Shown: positions 1 through 8,565 of the stretch, piece after piece
How the letters are laid out: the number at the start of each line of letters is the position of its first letter
Numbering within the stretch: the stretch's first letter is position 1
From: Nitrospirota bacterium
Lineage (GTDB): Bacteria > Nitrospirota > Thermodesulfovibrionia > Thermodesulfovibrionales > Dissulfurispiraceae
Assembly: GCA_015233655.1 (NCBI GenBank)
Contig: JADFXI010000016.1
Span: 1-36,766 of the forward strand
Length of the DNA: 36,766 nucleotides
Direction of reading: 5' to 3'
Notes under the pieces: model-generated
Seen by the model: only the letters and a program-made list of their open reading frames with translations
Database searches by the model: none
Told to the model about the DNA's origin: nothing
Position numbers and translations under genes: made by a program

Positions 1-765
1 TTGCTTCGCGGCGGCTTGGCGGACTTTCTCCTGAAGAAGCCCTGGCTTCCCCTTGCTACGCCTCCTTCTTTCGGCATATTCCATGCTTTACTTTCTACTG
101 TACTCGTCACCGGATTGGGCCTGGCCGTGGCTATTCCACTCGGGATAGGGACAGGGCTCTTTATTGCTGAAGTCGCCCCGGCCCTGGTGAGGCAGATATT
201 GCAGCCTGCCCTCGAAATATTGGCCGGCATACCTGCTGTTGTCTACGGTTTCTTCGGATATGTGACATTGGTAAAGAACTTCGAGCAATGGTTCGATATG
301 CCGACCGGCGAGTGCATCCTTGCGGCAGGCATCATCCTCGGACTCATGGTCCTCCCCTTTATTGCGAGCACTGCTGCCGAATCCTTCGGAAGCGTTGCGC
401 AGGAACTGCGGGATTCTGCCTTCTCATTGGGGGTCACCCGTTTTTTTTTAGTGCGCAGGATTATATTCAGGAAAGCGCTGCCCGGCCTTTTCGCAGCAGT
501 GGCCCTTGGGCTTGCGCGGGCGCTGGGGGAGACGCTTGCCGTGCTGATGCTGGCCGGTAATTCCGCTGCAGTGCCGCATTCCCTGCTCGACCGCGGTCAG
601 CCGATTACGGCCCTCCTGGCAACTGAACTCGGAGAGACAGCCTTGCATTCGGACAAATACCACGCCCTTTACACCGCCGGTCTGTTCCTCATGGCAGCGG
701 TTCTTTGCATCAATGTTATCATCTGGTACTTGAAGGGCCGGATACTGGCGAACACCCATGCATAA
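1..765 (+). CDS. pstC: Phosphate ABC transporter permease PstC, 5' part cut by window edge
   Basis: Inner-membrane permease subunit of the high-affinity phosphate importer PstSCAB. The reading frame is open to base 1 and the protein begins at what would be the second membrane segment, so the first helix (roughly 30-50 residues of a usual ~300) lies outside the window. The TTG at base 1 is therefore not taken as the true start. Visible family traits are the PstC-like segment around residues 72-87 (ILAGIPAVVYGFFGY) and the cytoplasmic EAA-like loop near residues 158-185 (ALPGLF...ALGETLAVLMLAGN). About five hydrophobic spans remain. The stop overlaps the start of pstA by 8 bases, so the two are translationally coupled. 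The rest of the transporter follows directly, but pstS is not adjacent on this side; a pstS is found 7 kb away on the other strand. Confidence 0.9.
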   Translation: MLRGGLADFLLKKPWLPLATPPSFGIFHALLSTVLVTGLGLAVAIPLGIGTGLFIAEVAPALVRQILQPALEILAGIPAVVYGFFGYVTLVKNFEQWFDMPTGECILAAGIILGLMVLPFIASTAAESFGSVAQELRDSAFSLGVTRFFLVRRIIFRKALPGLFAAVALGLARALGETLAVLMLAGNSAAVPHSLLDRGQPITALLATELGETALHSDKYHALYTAGLFLMAAVLCINVIIWYLKGRILANTHA

Positions 766-1651
766 CATGGCCCTTTCAGCGTCTGTTGTCCCAGAAATGT
801 CCAAAACATACCGGCGCTCACGTTTCATCAACTCTACTTTTGAAACACTCTTATGGGCGTGCGGACTGGCTGCTTTTCTGCTTCCCGTTGCCATTGCAGG
901 CTATCTTGTGGCTGAGGGGGCCGGCGCGATCTCATTGTCTTTCATCACCGACTTTCCCAGGGGCATGCCGCTTGGCACAAAAGGCGGCATCATGCCTGCC
1001 ATAGAGGGTTCACTCGGACTGGCTGCCATAGGACTGGCCTTGGCCTTGCCCTTTGCCCTCGGAGGAGGCATCTACCTGTCGGAGTACGGACGTGGACAAT
1101 GGATTTCTTCTGTCATACGTTTCCTGGTGGAAAACCTTGCGGCAATTCCCGCCATTATTTATGGGCTATTCGGGTATGCCTTCCTGGTGGTCTTTTTGAA
1201 GTTTGGTATATCGCTGATTTCCGGGGGGATAGTCCTTGCCCTCATCATGTTCCCCATAATTCTGATTTCGGTCCAGGAGGCGCTCCGCTCCGCAGATGAC
1301 GTTTGCCGTGAGTCAGGTCTATGCCTCGGCGTAACCAGGGCATATATGATTCGCAGGGTCCTTCTGCCGCGGGCGTGGCCCCGGATCATTGCCGGGGTGG
1401 TCCTTGCAGTCGGACACGCAGTGGGGTCCGCAGCGCCTGTGTTATTCACCGCCAGCGTCTATTTCTCAAAAGGAGGACTGCGTCTAAAAGAGCCGGTCAT
1501 GACGCTCCCTACCCACCTGTACAACCTCGTCTCGGAAGCGGTCTCGTTCGAGCAGGCATACGGCACAGCGCTCGTTCTGATAATGGGGCTGCTGCTGTTT
1601 AATTCAAGCGCCATGCTGCTGCGCAGAATGGGAGGCAGTGAAAATAAATGA
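758..1651 (+). CDS. pstA: Phosphate ABC transporter permease PstA
   Basis: Second membrane subunit of the PstSCAB phosphate importer, 297 residues, which is typical for PstA. It has about six hydrophobic segments, the ENLAAIPAIIYGLFGYAFL stretch near residues 125-145 that parallels the PstC motif, and an EAA-type loop around residues 205-235 (LPRAWPRIIAGVVLAVGHAVGSAAP) that should dock onto the PstB ATPase. The start at 758 lies inside the end of pstC, and the stop overlaps the pstB start as ATGA, so pstC-pstA-pstB form one transcription unit. Family assignment is secure. The exact start could also be the Met at residue 14, but the 8-base overlap favours the first ATG. Confidence 0.9.
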   Translation: MHNMALSASVVPEMSKTYRRSRFINSTFETLLWACGLAAFLLPVAIAGYLVAEGAGAISLSFITDFPRGMPLGTKGGIMPAIEGSLGLAAIGLALALPFALGGGIYLSEYGRGQWISSVIRFLVENLAAIPAIIYGLFGYAFLVVFLKFGISLISGGIVLALIMFPIILISVQEALRSADDVCRESGLCLGVTRAYMIRRVLLPRAWPRIIAGVVLAVGHAVGSAAPVLFTASVYFSKGGLRLKEPVMTLPTHLYNLVSEAVSFEQAYGTALVLIMGLLLFNSSAMLLRRMGGSENK

Positions 1652-2493
1652 ATAGTTCGCTCACGATGACTTTGCCGGGTGAGTCCCAGGCAGCATCTGC
1701 TGATGCAAAGACGGCACAATATTCTGCGCCAGCCTTCGGGTCTGTTCTAAAAGTGCAGAATCTGGATGTTGCCATTAACGGAAGGGCCACTCTTTCAGGG
1801 GTGGGCATTTCAGCTCACGAGCATGAAGTGTCCGCGGTAATCGGTCCCTCCGGGTCCGGAAAATCGACGCTGCTGAAGGTGCTTAACAGGACGCTGGAAC
1901 TTACGCCGGGCGCGAAGGTAGTGAAGGGGGATGTCCTTTTCAAGGGCGAGGCCCTCTACGGCAGCGGAACCGACGCACAGCTTGTGCGCAAAAGGATCTG
2001 CATGGTCCACCAGAAACCGGTGGCATTTCCGATGTCCATCAGGGAGAACGTCCTCTTCGGCATACGCTTCCACCGTCTCTGGAATGGACGATCTGGAGAG
2101 GAAATAGTCCAGACATATCTTGAGCGTGCCGGACTCTGGAATGAAGTGAAAGACCGCCTCCGCGAACAAGCGTCCCGCCTTTCAGTTGGGCAGTTGCAGA
2201 GACTTTGCATTGCGCGGGCGCTTGCGAATGGTCCTGAAGCCCTGCTCATGGACGAGCCGTGTTCGGCCCTTGATCCGCTCTCAACGGCAAAAATCGAAGA
2301 ACTGGTCTTTGCCCTCAAACAGGACCTCCCGGTCATAATTGTTACGCACAACCTGGCGCAGGCGCGCCGTATCTCAAACCGCTCCCTTTTCATCAGCGGT
2401 GGAAGGTCTCTTGAAGAGGGACCCACGGAACAGCTCTTCACTGACCCGCGAAATGAGCAGGTACGGGACTTCATCACAGGGAGGATCGGATAA
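1648..2493 (+). CDS. pstB: Phosphate ABC transporter ATP-binding protein PstB
   Basis: Cytoplasmic ATPase of the Pst importer, 281 residues, with a ~35-residue N-terminal extension before the ATPase fold. Walker A is GPSGSGKST near residues 69-77. The Q-loop region is HQKPVAFPMSIRENV, recognisably the PstB type. Walker B is ALLMDEPCSALDP near residues 191-203, and the switch His is in IIVTHN. The ABC signature reads LSVGQLQRLCIARA, where PstB normally has LSGGQQQRLCIARA, so the first signature Gly is Val. Hydrolysis residues are otherwise intact, so it is probably functional. It overlaps pstA by 4 bases and is followed after 4 bases by a phosphonoacetate-hydrolase-like gene rather than by phoU. 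Confidence 0.9.
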   Translation: MNSSLTMTLPGESQAASADAKTAQYSAPAFGSVLKVQNLDVAINGRATLSGVGISAHEHEVSAVIGPSGSGKSTLLKVLNRTLELTPGAKVVKGDVLFKGEALYGSGTDAQLVRKRICMVHQKPVAFPMSIRENVLFGIRFHRLWNGRSGEEIVQTYLERAGLWNEVKDRLREQASRLSVGQLQRLCIARALANGPEALLMDEPCSALDPLSTAKIEELVFALKQDLPVIIVTHNLAQARRISNRSLFISGGRSLEEGPTEQLFTDPRNEQVRDFITGRIG

Positions 2494-2497
2494 CATT

Positions 2498-3631
2498 ATG
2501 GACGGGGCAGATATGCAGCGTACCGTTATTTGCATGTATGATGGTTTCGGATTTGATTATTTCGAGGAAAGCCCATTGCCTGTTATGAAACGCATGGCAC
2601 GGGAGGGCTTTCATAAAAAGGGAAAGGCGATTTTTCCTACCCTGACCAACGCAAATAATATCTCTATTATATGCGCCTCGTGGCCCGAAAAGCACGGCGT
2701 TACCACTAACTGTTTTTTCGATGAGGCAACCAACACCGCACGCTTTCTCGAAGATGCGGACCTCATTCTCGTGCCGACCATATTCAGGAGGTTTCGCTCA
2801 AAAGGGGTCCGCTCCGCCCTGCTGACCTGCAAGGACAAGACGCTGAAACTGGTTGGCCGCGACACTGATTTCGCAGTAGCTGCTGAAGCGCCCTCTGCCG
2901 ACATCGTTGCCAGATACGGGGCCCCGCCCCCCATGTACAGTGCCGAGGTGAACTACTGGCTCTGGACGATCGCCCTGGACATCCTCAGTAACCGTCCTGA
3001 CATAGGGCTTATTTATGTTCATACTACGGACTATCCCATGCACAAGTGGGCGGCGCAGGACCCGCGTTCCCTCGAACACATGGCCAGGCTCGATGAATTG
3101 CTTGGGGCTGCGTCCTCTGTGTCACCTGATACCAATTTCCTTATCACTGCGGACCACGGCATGAACCCAAAGCGGAAATGTATCGATCTGCGAAAAACTT
3201 GCGCTCTGGGAGGCATTGACCTCCGGTTTTCGGTTTCCCCGGTAGCCGACCGTTTGCTTGAGCATCATCGCGGGTTCGGAGGTGTCTCTTACGTGTACCT
3301 TCGTTCCGAGAAAGAACTTCCTGCTGTCCGGGACTTTCTTGCCAAGGTGCCGGGTGTGGACAAGACATTGACGCGGCATGAGGCGGCCGGCCTGTATCAC
3401 CTGATGCCTGAGAGGGTTGGGGACATAATAGTGCTGGCTGATAAAGAGACCGTTTTTGGCGACCTGCCTGAGGCCGAGGAAGAATTGGCCCGGGGATACC
3501 GGAACCACGGCTCACTTTATGAGCAGGACATCCCGCTTATTGCTTACGGATTTGCGGGCAACGGCCCTGACCCGGAAGAAATGCATATGAATTTCGATCT
3601 CACACAGTGGCTTTGCAGCACATATTTGTAA
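2498..3631 (+). CDS. Phosphonoacetate hydrolase-like alkaline phosphatase superfamily enzyme, copy 1
   Basis: A member of the type I phosphodiesterase/alkaline phosphatase superfamily, closest by eye to phosphonoacetate hydrolase (PhnA of rhizobia), which splits phosphonoacetate into acetate and phosphate with two zinc ions. The metal and nucleophile positions are all present: YDGFG (first Asp), PTLTNANN (nucleophile Thr), TTDYPMHKW (Asp and His), TADHGMN (Asp-His) and NHGSLYEQ (late His). The TCKDKT segment matches the substrate-binding Lys-x-Lys of PhnA. Starts at 2498 (377 residues) or the in-frame ATG at 2513 are possible; 2498 is chosen because GGGAGG lies 13 bases upstream. It sits 4 bases after pstB, so it is probably co-transcribed and feeds phosphate metabolism. 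The true substrate is inference. Confidence 0.8.
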   Translation: MDGADMQRTVICMYDGFGFDYFEESPLPVMKRMAREGFHKKGKAIFPTLTNANNISIICASWPEKHGVTTNCFFDEATNTARFLEDADLILVPTIFRRFRSKGVRSALLTCKDKTLKLVGRDTDFAVAAEAPSADIVARYGAPPPMYSAEVNYWLWTIALDILSNRPDIGLIYVHTTDYPMHKWAAQDPRSLEHMARLDELLGAASSVSPDTNFLITADHGMNPKRKCIDLRKTCALGGIDLRFSVSPVADRLLEHHRGFGGVSYVYLRSEKELPAVRDFLAKVPGVDKTLTRHEAAGLYHLMPERVGDIIVLADKETVFGDLPEAEEELARGYRNHGSLYEQDIPLIAYGFAGNGPDPEEMHMNFDLTQWLCSTYL

Positions 3632-3652
3632 AAGGAGGCGATTGCCTAAAAC

Positions 3653-4765
3653 ATGACTACACAAAGACTTGTCGTGGCTCTATTGGATGGACTAGGAGTA
3701 GATTGCTTTACAGGCAGCCCCATGCCGGCGCTTAAAGCGATGGCCGGCAAGGGATTTTATAAACAGGTGAAAGCGGTCACCCCCACTGTTACTAATGTAA
3801 ACAATGTTTCTGTTTGCTGCGGCGCCTGGCCGGATGAGCACGGTATTTCGGCCAACTCGTACTTTGATGCAGCATCAGGACAAGCGGCATACATGAACTC
3901 GGCTGATATGGTCCGTGTGGAAACTTTATTCCAGCGGGCTCTGAAACAGGGGACAAGCGGCGCCCTGCTCACTTCCAAGAAAAAGACAGTGGAACTTTTT
4001 CATAAGGACACCGTGCTCTCCGTTGCCGCTGAAGCGGCCCCTACTGAGTTTGTCGAGCGATACGGAGCTCCGCCGGACATCTATTCAGCGGAGATCAATT
4101 ACTGGCTTTGGACAGTTGCTGCAGATATTTTGAAATCACGTCCTGATATAGGGGTCCTGTATGTGCATACCACTGACTACCCCATGCACCGTTGGTCGCC
4201 GGAGGAACAGGGGTCCCTGGACCATTTATCAAGGCTTGACACCCTTATCGAGGAAGCAACGGCCGCAGCTCCGGATGCCGCCCTGTTCGCTGTTGCGGAC
4301 CACGGCATGAACAGAAAAACTCGTTGTTGGGATCTGGCGCGGGTTTGTGCATCGCGCGGCGTATCTCTGCGCTTTGCCCTTTCTCCGGAACGCGACTACT
4401 ATATAGTGCATCACCGGAACTTTGCCGGTTCCTGCTGGCTGTGGCTGCGGGACCCATCCGATAGGAGCGCCGTGGAAACAATCTGCCGCGGCCTCGAAGG
4501 GGTGGAAGATGTAATTACCAGGGAAGAAGCGATGCGCCGTTTCAGACTTCCCGGCGATTACATAGGCGACCTCATGGTACTGGGAGACAAGGACACCGTT
4601 TTCGGAGACATGGAGAGAGAGCGTGAAGACCTCCCGCCAGCATTTCGCGCCCACGGGTCGCTGCACGAGTCGGATGTGCCCCTGCTCATACATGGCTGGC
4701 AGAATCCTCTTCCTGAAAGTGAGTATTTCACCCATAATCTGCACCTGACCAGCTTTCTCTTTTGA
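3653..4765 (+). CDS. Phosphonoacetate hydrolase-like enzyme, copy 2
   Basis: A 370-residue paralogue of the preceding gene, with the same architecture and the same set of catalytic signatures: LLDGLGVD, PTVTNVNN (nucleophile Thr), LTSKKKTVEL (Lys pair), TTDYPMHRW, VADHGMNRK and AHGSLHESDVP. It starts at ATG 3653 behind an AAAGGAGG site 21 bases after copy 1, so the two look like a tandem duplication kept within the pst operon. Many positions differ between the copies, so the duplication is old and the enzymes may have different substrates. A plain nucleotide pyrophosphatase or phosphodiesterase role is the main alternative. A hairpin terminator follows at 4806. Confidence 0.8.
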   Translation: MTTQRLVVALLDGLGVDCFTGSPMPALKAMAGKGFYKQVKAVTPTVTNVNNVSVCCGAWPDEHGISANSYFDAASGQAAYMNSADMVRVETLFQRALKQGTSGALLTSKKKTVELFHKDTVLSVAAEAAPTEFVERYGAPPDIYSAEINYWLWTVAADILKSRPDIGVLYVHTTDYPMHRWSPEEQGSLDHLSRLDTLIEEATAAAPDAALFAVADHGMNRKTRCWDLARVCASRGVSLRFALSPERDYYIVHHRNFAGSCWLWLRDPSDRSAVETICRGLEGVEDVITREEAMRRFRLPGDYIGDLMVLGDKDTVFGDMEREREDLPPAFRAHGSLHESDVPLLIHGWQNPLPESEYFTHNLHLTSFLF

Positions 4766-4805
4766 TATTCAATATTTGCAGAGGGTGTTTCACGCTGAAG
4801 TGAAA

Positions 4806-4830
4806 ATCCGCTGTCTCAGTGGATATTTTT
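4806..4830 (+). terminator. Intrinsic terminator after the pst/phosphonatase operon
   Basis: An 8-bp stem (ATCCGCTG / CAGTGGAT, one G-T wobble) with a 3-base loop TCT, followed by ATTTTT. A second small inverted repeat (TTTCAC...GTGAAA) lies just upstream near 4786-4804. The position, 40 bases after the last gene and before the rnf promoter, fits a terminator separating the two operons. Confidence 0.65.
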
Positions 4831-4857
4831 GAGAGCGAATTCGGGGATGCGTCAGGC

Positions 4858-4887
4858 TTGACTTATTTCTGTTGAGCGTGTTATTAA
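4858..4887 (+). promoter_or_regulatory. Candidate sigma-70 promoter of the rnf operon
   Basis: TTGACT at 4858-4863 and TATTAA at 4882-4887 are separated by 18 bases, about 85 bases upstream of the rnfC start and just after the preceding terminator. This is a consensus match by eye only. Confidence 0.45.
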
Positions 4888-4971
4888 TTAAAGGCTTTGC
4901 CCGGTGAAAAACTTTTTTTGTTGTTAAGGCAATACGATTTGCCGGGTAAATTGGCTAGGGAGGGGTCATCT

Positions 4972-6279
4972 ATGTCACTTGCGACATTCAGGGGAGGAAT
5001 TCATCCGCCTGACAAGAAAGAACTTTCCAAAGATAAGGTAATTACCCCTGCAAGACAGCCCAAAAAAGTTGTAATCCCCCTCTCTCAACATATCGGAGCC
5101 CCTTGTAAGCTGGCGGTCAGTATCGGACAGGAAGTTAAGAAAGGGCAGGTAATCGGAAGCCCTGAGGGTTTTGTGTCTGCTCCTGTTCATGCATCGGTGT
5201 CTGGAAAGGTCCTGGCAATAGGCGAGTTTCCTCTGCCTGCCGGCAAAATGACAACCTGCGTTGTTATCGAAAACGATGGCAAAGAGGAATGGGCGACCCT
5301 GAAAGATAATCCCGATTACGCAAAATTGTCCCCTGAAGATTTGAAAACCAAGGTCAAGGACGCAGGCATTGTCGGCATGGGAGGCGCTGCATTTCCTGCC
5401 CACGTAAAGTTGTCACCTCCGAAAGAAAAACCTATAGATGTAGTTATTCTCAATGGCGCCGAATGCGAGCCTTATCTTACTGCCGACTACAGGCTCATGC
5501 TCGAGCGTCCGGGCGACATTGTTGAAGGGCTCAAAGTTCTTATGAAGATAGTAAATGTCGCCAAAGGCGTTATCGGAATTGAAAACAATAAGCCCGATGC
5601 CATAAAGATAATGGAGCAGGCAGTCTCGGGCGAACCGAATATCTCGGTATGCCCCCTTGAGGTGAAGTACCCGCAGGGGGCTGAAAAAATGCTTATTAAG
5701 GCAGCTGTCGGCAGGGAGGTGCCTGCCAGGGGTCTTCCCATGGATGTCGGCGTAGTCGTACAGAATATCGGCACTGCCGTCGCAGTTTATGAAGCTGCCC
5801 GGTACGGGAAACCTCTTATAGAACGTGTTGTTACGGTAACGGGAGAGGGCATCATGCAGCCCGCGAATCTAATCGTTAAGATGGGCACCCTTGTGAAGGA
5901 CCTTATAGATGAATGTGGAGGTTTCAAATCCGAGGCCGCCAAGATCATATCCGGCGGGCCTATGATGGGATTTTCGATATATTCTCTCGATGTTCCGGTA
6001 ACCAAGGGTACATCCGGCATTCTGGTACTGCCTGAAGAAGGGGTCCTGCATGCCGAAGATTTTGGCCCATGCATACGCTGCGGCAGGTGTATCGAGATCT
6101 GTCCCATGGGTCTCATGCCTTCCATGTTGAGCGTGCTGTCTGAAAAAGGGTTCTATGAAGAAGCTAAGGAGTATGACCTTTTTGATTGTTTTGAATGCGG
6201 TTCATGCACATATGTCTGTCCTTCAAAGAGGCCGATTGTCCAGTTGGTACGTCTTGCCAAATCTCAGGTGAAACCATAA
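4972..6279 (+). CDS. rnfC: Electron transport complex subunit RnfC
   Basis: Peripheral subunit of the Rnf complex, which couples ferredoxin:NAD+ electron transfer to Na+ or H+ translocation. The start at 4972 is chosen because MSLATFRGGIHPPDKKE is the canonical RnfC N-terminus and GGGAGGGG lies just upstream; an in-frame upstream ATG at 4897 would add 25 unrelated residues. At 435 residues it is of normal length for a compact RnfC. It carries the NADH/FMN-type Rossmann-like central region (DAGIVGMGGAAFPAHVKL, LNGAECEPYLTADYRLM) and two C-terminal [4Fe-4S] motifs, CIRCGRCIEICP starting at residue 367 and CFECGSCTYVCPSKRP at residue 406. It is the first gene of rnfCDGEAB. Confidence 0.95.
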   Translation: MSLATFRGGIHPPDKKELSKDKVITPARQPKKVVIPLSQHIGAPCKLAVSIGQEVKKGQVIGSPEGFVSAPVHASVSGKVLAIGEFPLPAGKMTTCVVIENDGKEEWATLKDNPDYAKLSPEDLKTKVKDAGIVGMGGAAFPAHVKLSPPKEKPIDVVILNGAECEPYLTADYRLMLERPGDIVEGLKVLMKIVNVAKGVIGIENNKPDAIKIMEQAVSGEPNISVCPLEVKYPQGAEKMLIKAAVGREVPARGLPMDVGVVVQNIGTAVAVYEAARYGKPLIERVVTVTGEGIMQPANLIVKMGTLVKDLIDECGGFKSEAAKIISGGPMMGFSIYSLDVPVTKGTSGILVLPEEGVLHAEDFGPCIRCGRCIEICPMGLMPSMLSVLSEKGFYEEAKEYDLFDCFECGSCTYVCPSKRPIVQLVRLAKSQVKP

Positions 6280-6296
6280 AGACCGGGTAAATAGAT

Positions 6297-7322
6297 ATGG
6301 AAAAAACTCAGAAAGAACACCAAATAACCGTCTCAGTGAGTCCCCACATAAAAAGTGAGGAGACGACCAGCAGGATTATGTGGAGCGTCAGCGCGTCACT
6401 GCTGCCTGCTGCGGCGATGGGGGTTTATTTCTTCGGCCCCAAAGCGGCGCTGAACCTAGCCCTCTGCATCATCTCCGCTCTTTTGTCGGAATATGCTTTT
6501 CAGAAGATGCTGAACAGAAAAATTACGGTGAATGACGGCAGCGCTTTTCTGACAGGTCTATTGCTTGGCATGAACCTTCCAGCGTCGGTGCCGGTATACA
6601 TTCCCATTATCGGGTCTTTTGTTGCGATCATGATAACCAAGCAGCTTTTTGGAGGCTTGGGGTTCAATGTTTTTAATCCGGCATTAATCGGCAGGGCTTT
6701 CCTGCTTATCTCGTTTCCAAAACTAATGACGATCTGGACAGAGCCGACAGCCGCTTTTGTGCGCCTTGATGCCAAGACAACTGCTACCCCGCTGGGTATC
6801 CTGAAAGAAGAGGGTGTCAGCAAGCTGATGGAAGTATTTGGTGACAAGATCAATCTTTATACGCAGCTTTTTGTCGGACACAGGGCAGGCTCCATAGGTG
6901 AGACATCAGTAATCGCCCTTCTCCTGGGAGCGGCGTTCCTTCTGTATCGCGGATATATATCCTGGGAAATACCGGTGTCGTTCCTGGGCACAGCCGCACT
7001 GCTGGCATGGGTGTTCGGAACAAAAGGCGCCCTCTTTGCAGGCGACCCGCTGGTGCATCTTCTGAGCGGCGGAATGGTCCTGGGAGCCTTTTTTATGGCA
7101 ACGGATTATGTCACTTGTCCTTCCATAAAGAAAGGACAAATACTATTCGGAATCGGTTGCGGTTTTCTGACCATGCTCATAAGGCTTAAAGGCGGATATC
7201 CGGAAGGGGTCATGTTCGCCATCCTTATAATGAACTGTTTTTCACCTCTTATTGACCGGGGTTTCAGGACCAAGGTTTTTGGCGCCCGGAAGCTTGCGAC
7301 AGCAAAGGAAATCAAGAAATGA
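6297..7322 (+). CDS. rnfD: Electron transport complex subunit RnfD
   Basis: Polytopic membrane subunit of Rnf, 341 residues, with a covalently bound FMN in characterised homologues. Eight to nine hydrophobic segments can be seen. The flavinylation segment reads LDAKTTATPLG, with the expected acceptor Thr at about residue 164. The FGGLGFNVFNPALIGRAFL and SGGMVLGAFFMATDYVTCP stretches are strongly RnfD/NqrB-like. It begins 17 bases after rnfC, with a weak ribosome binding site, and its stop overlaps the rnfG start as ATGA. Confidence 0.95.
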   Translation: MEKTQKEHQITVSVSPHIKSEETTSRIMWSVSASLLPAAAMGVYFFGPKAALNLALCIISALLSEYAFQKMLNRKITVNDGSAFLTGLLLGMNLPASVPVYIPIIGSFVAIMITKQLFGGLGFNVFNPALIGRAFLLISFPKLMTIWTEPTAAFVRLDAKTTATPLGILKEEGVSKLMEVFGDKINLYTQLFVGHRAGSIGETSVIALLLGAAFLLYRGYISWEIPVSFLGTAALLAWVFGTKGALFAGDPLVHLLSGGMVLGAFFMATDYVTCPSIKKGQILFGIGCGFLTMLIRLKGGYPEGVMFAILIMNCFSPLIDRGFRTKVFGARKLATAKEIKK

Positions 7323-7936
7323 CAGGCAAGGACATAATTAAGATAACCCTGAACCTGGTGATTGTCTATCTTGTCGGAGGATTGATTCTTGCAGGCATAT
7401 ACGCCAAGACATCTCCTATCATCTTCAAGAATAATGAAAACGCAAAGAAACAGGCGCTCAAATCGCTGATGCCGGAAGCTGATGACATAAGAAAAGTCGG
7501 AGACTGGACCATTCACGAAAAACAGGCGGAATATTATGTTGCCAAAAAAGGGGACAATGTAATCGGCTACGTTGTCCAGTCTTTTGGAAAGGGATATTCG
7601 AGTTATATCAATACGCTGATCGCTGTGGACAAGAATTTCAAGGTGCTGAAGATCAGCATTCTCAGTCATGCGGAGACGCCGGGCCTCGGTGATGAAATCA
7701 TGACGGATACTTTCCAGACTCAATTTAAAGGAAAAGACTTTAACCACCTTAAGGTACTGAAGACCGACACTACTGAGTACATACAGGCCATCTCGGGCGC
7801 CACTATATCGAGCCGCGCTGTGACCGAGGACGCTGTGAAGAACGGCGTGGACCAGCTTGTCAAGACATTCAACAGCGGCAACCCCACCACCGAGGCAACC
7901 AAGACAGAAGGAGGTTCTGCCCATGGCACAAACTAA
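7319..7936 (+). CDS. rnfG: Electron transport complex subunit RnfG
   Basis: Single-span, externally facing flavoprotein subunit of Rnf, 205 residues. One N-terminal transmembrane helix (about residues 8-28) is followed by an FMN-binding domain. The flavinylation motif SGATISS places the acceptor Thr at residue 162, and the preceding HAETPGLGDEIM is the conserved NqrC/RnfG loop. It overlaps rnfD by 4 bases and rnfE by 14 bases, so it is translationally coupled at both ends. Confidence 0.95.
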   Translation: MTGKDIIKITLNLVIVYLVGGLILAGIYAKTSPIIFKNNENAKKQALKSLMPEADDIRKVGDWTIHEKQAEYYVAKKGDNVIGYVVQSFGKGYSSYINTLIAVDKNFKVLKISILSHAETPGLGDEIMTDTFQTQFKGKDFNHLKVLKTDTTEYIQAISGATISSRAVTEDAVKNGVDQLVKTFNSGNPTTEATKTEGGSAHGTN

Positions 7937-8549
7937 TAGTTTAGGCTTCTGGGAAGCGGTCAGGAACGGTGTTGTAAAGGACAATACCATTTTCAAGCTT
8001 GCACTCAGCCTGTGTCCTTCCATAGCGGTGACTAACAGCCTGAAAAACGGCGTTTATATGGGTGTTGCAGTCCTTTTTGTCCAGACCATGGTAAACATAA
8101 CCATTTCAGCTATGCGTAAGGTGATTCATCCTAAAGTGAGATTGCCGATCTTCATGCTGGTAATTTCCGGCTGGGTCACTGTGGTCAATATGATTATAGC
8201 AGCAATTGCTCCGGATGTTTACAAAGAGGTGGGTCTATACTTACAACTCATAGTGGCCTTTGCCTCCATTCTTGCCAGGGCAGAGATGTTTGCGAGTAAA
8301 AACACTATGGTGCCTTCAATGTATGACGGTATTGGAATGGGGCTTGGTTTTCTGTTCGCCCTCACTGTAATTAGTTTCTTCCGTGAACTCGTTGGTAAGG
8401 GTGCGCTGTGGGGGCACGCTTTAATTAATGCAAAGCCTTTGTTAATTCTGGTTCTTCCTGCCGGCGGCTTCCTGGCAGTGGGTCTCCTTATGGCCCTCTT
8501 CAACTGGATAGACACCCGCTATTTGAAGAGCAAGACAGCAGGTCACTAA
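7923..8549 (+). CDS. rnfE: Electron transport complex subunit RnfE
   Basis: Integral membrane subunit of Rnf, 208 residues with about six hydrophobic spans. The start at 7923 is chosen over an upstream in-frame ATG because a strong AGAAGGAGG site precedes it and the protein then begins with a short N-terminus ahead of the conserved NPIFKLALSLCPSIAVTNS-like segment (here KDNTIFKLALSLCPSIAVTN). RnfE and RnfA are homologous halves that line the membrane core and are proposed to share an Fe-S cluster through conserved Cys residues; the LCPS Cys here fits that. Confidence 0.93.
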   Translation: MAQTNSLGFWEAVRNGVVKDNTIFKLALSLCPSIAVTNSLKNGVYMGVAVLFVQTMVNITISAMRKVIHPKVRLPIFMLVISGWVTVVNMIIAAIAPDVYKEVGLYLQLIVAFASILARAEMFASKNTMVPSMYDGIGMGLGFLFALTVISFFRELVGKGALWGHALINAKPLLILVLPAGGFLAVGLLMALFNWIDTRYLKSKTAGH

Positions 8550-8565
8550 AGGGGGGGCGAAAAAA

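Noticed and set aside
4897-4971. Upstream ATG giving a 25-residue longer RnfC
   Set aside because: The extra residues are not RnfC-like, while 4972 has the better ribosome binding site and the canonical N-terminus.
7106-8023. 305-codon minus-strand open frame across rnfD/rnfG
   Set aside because: It is antisense to rnfD, rnfG and rnfE, which have clear family motifs; the protein shows no recognisable domain.
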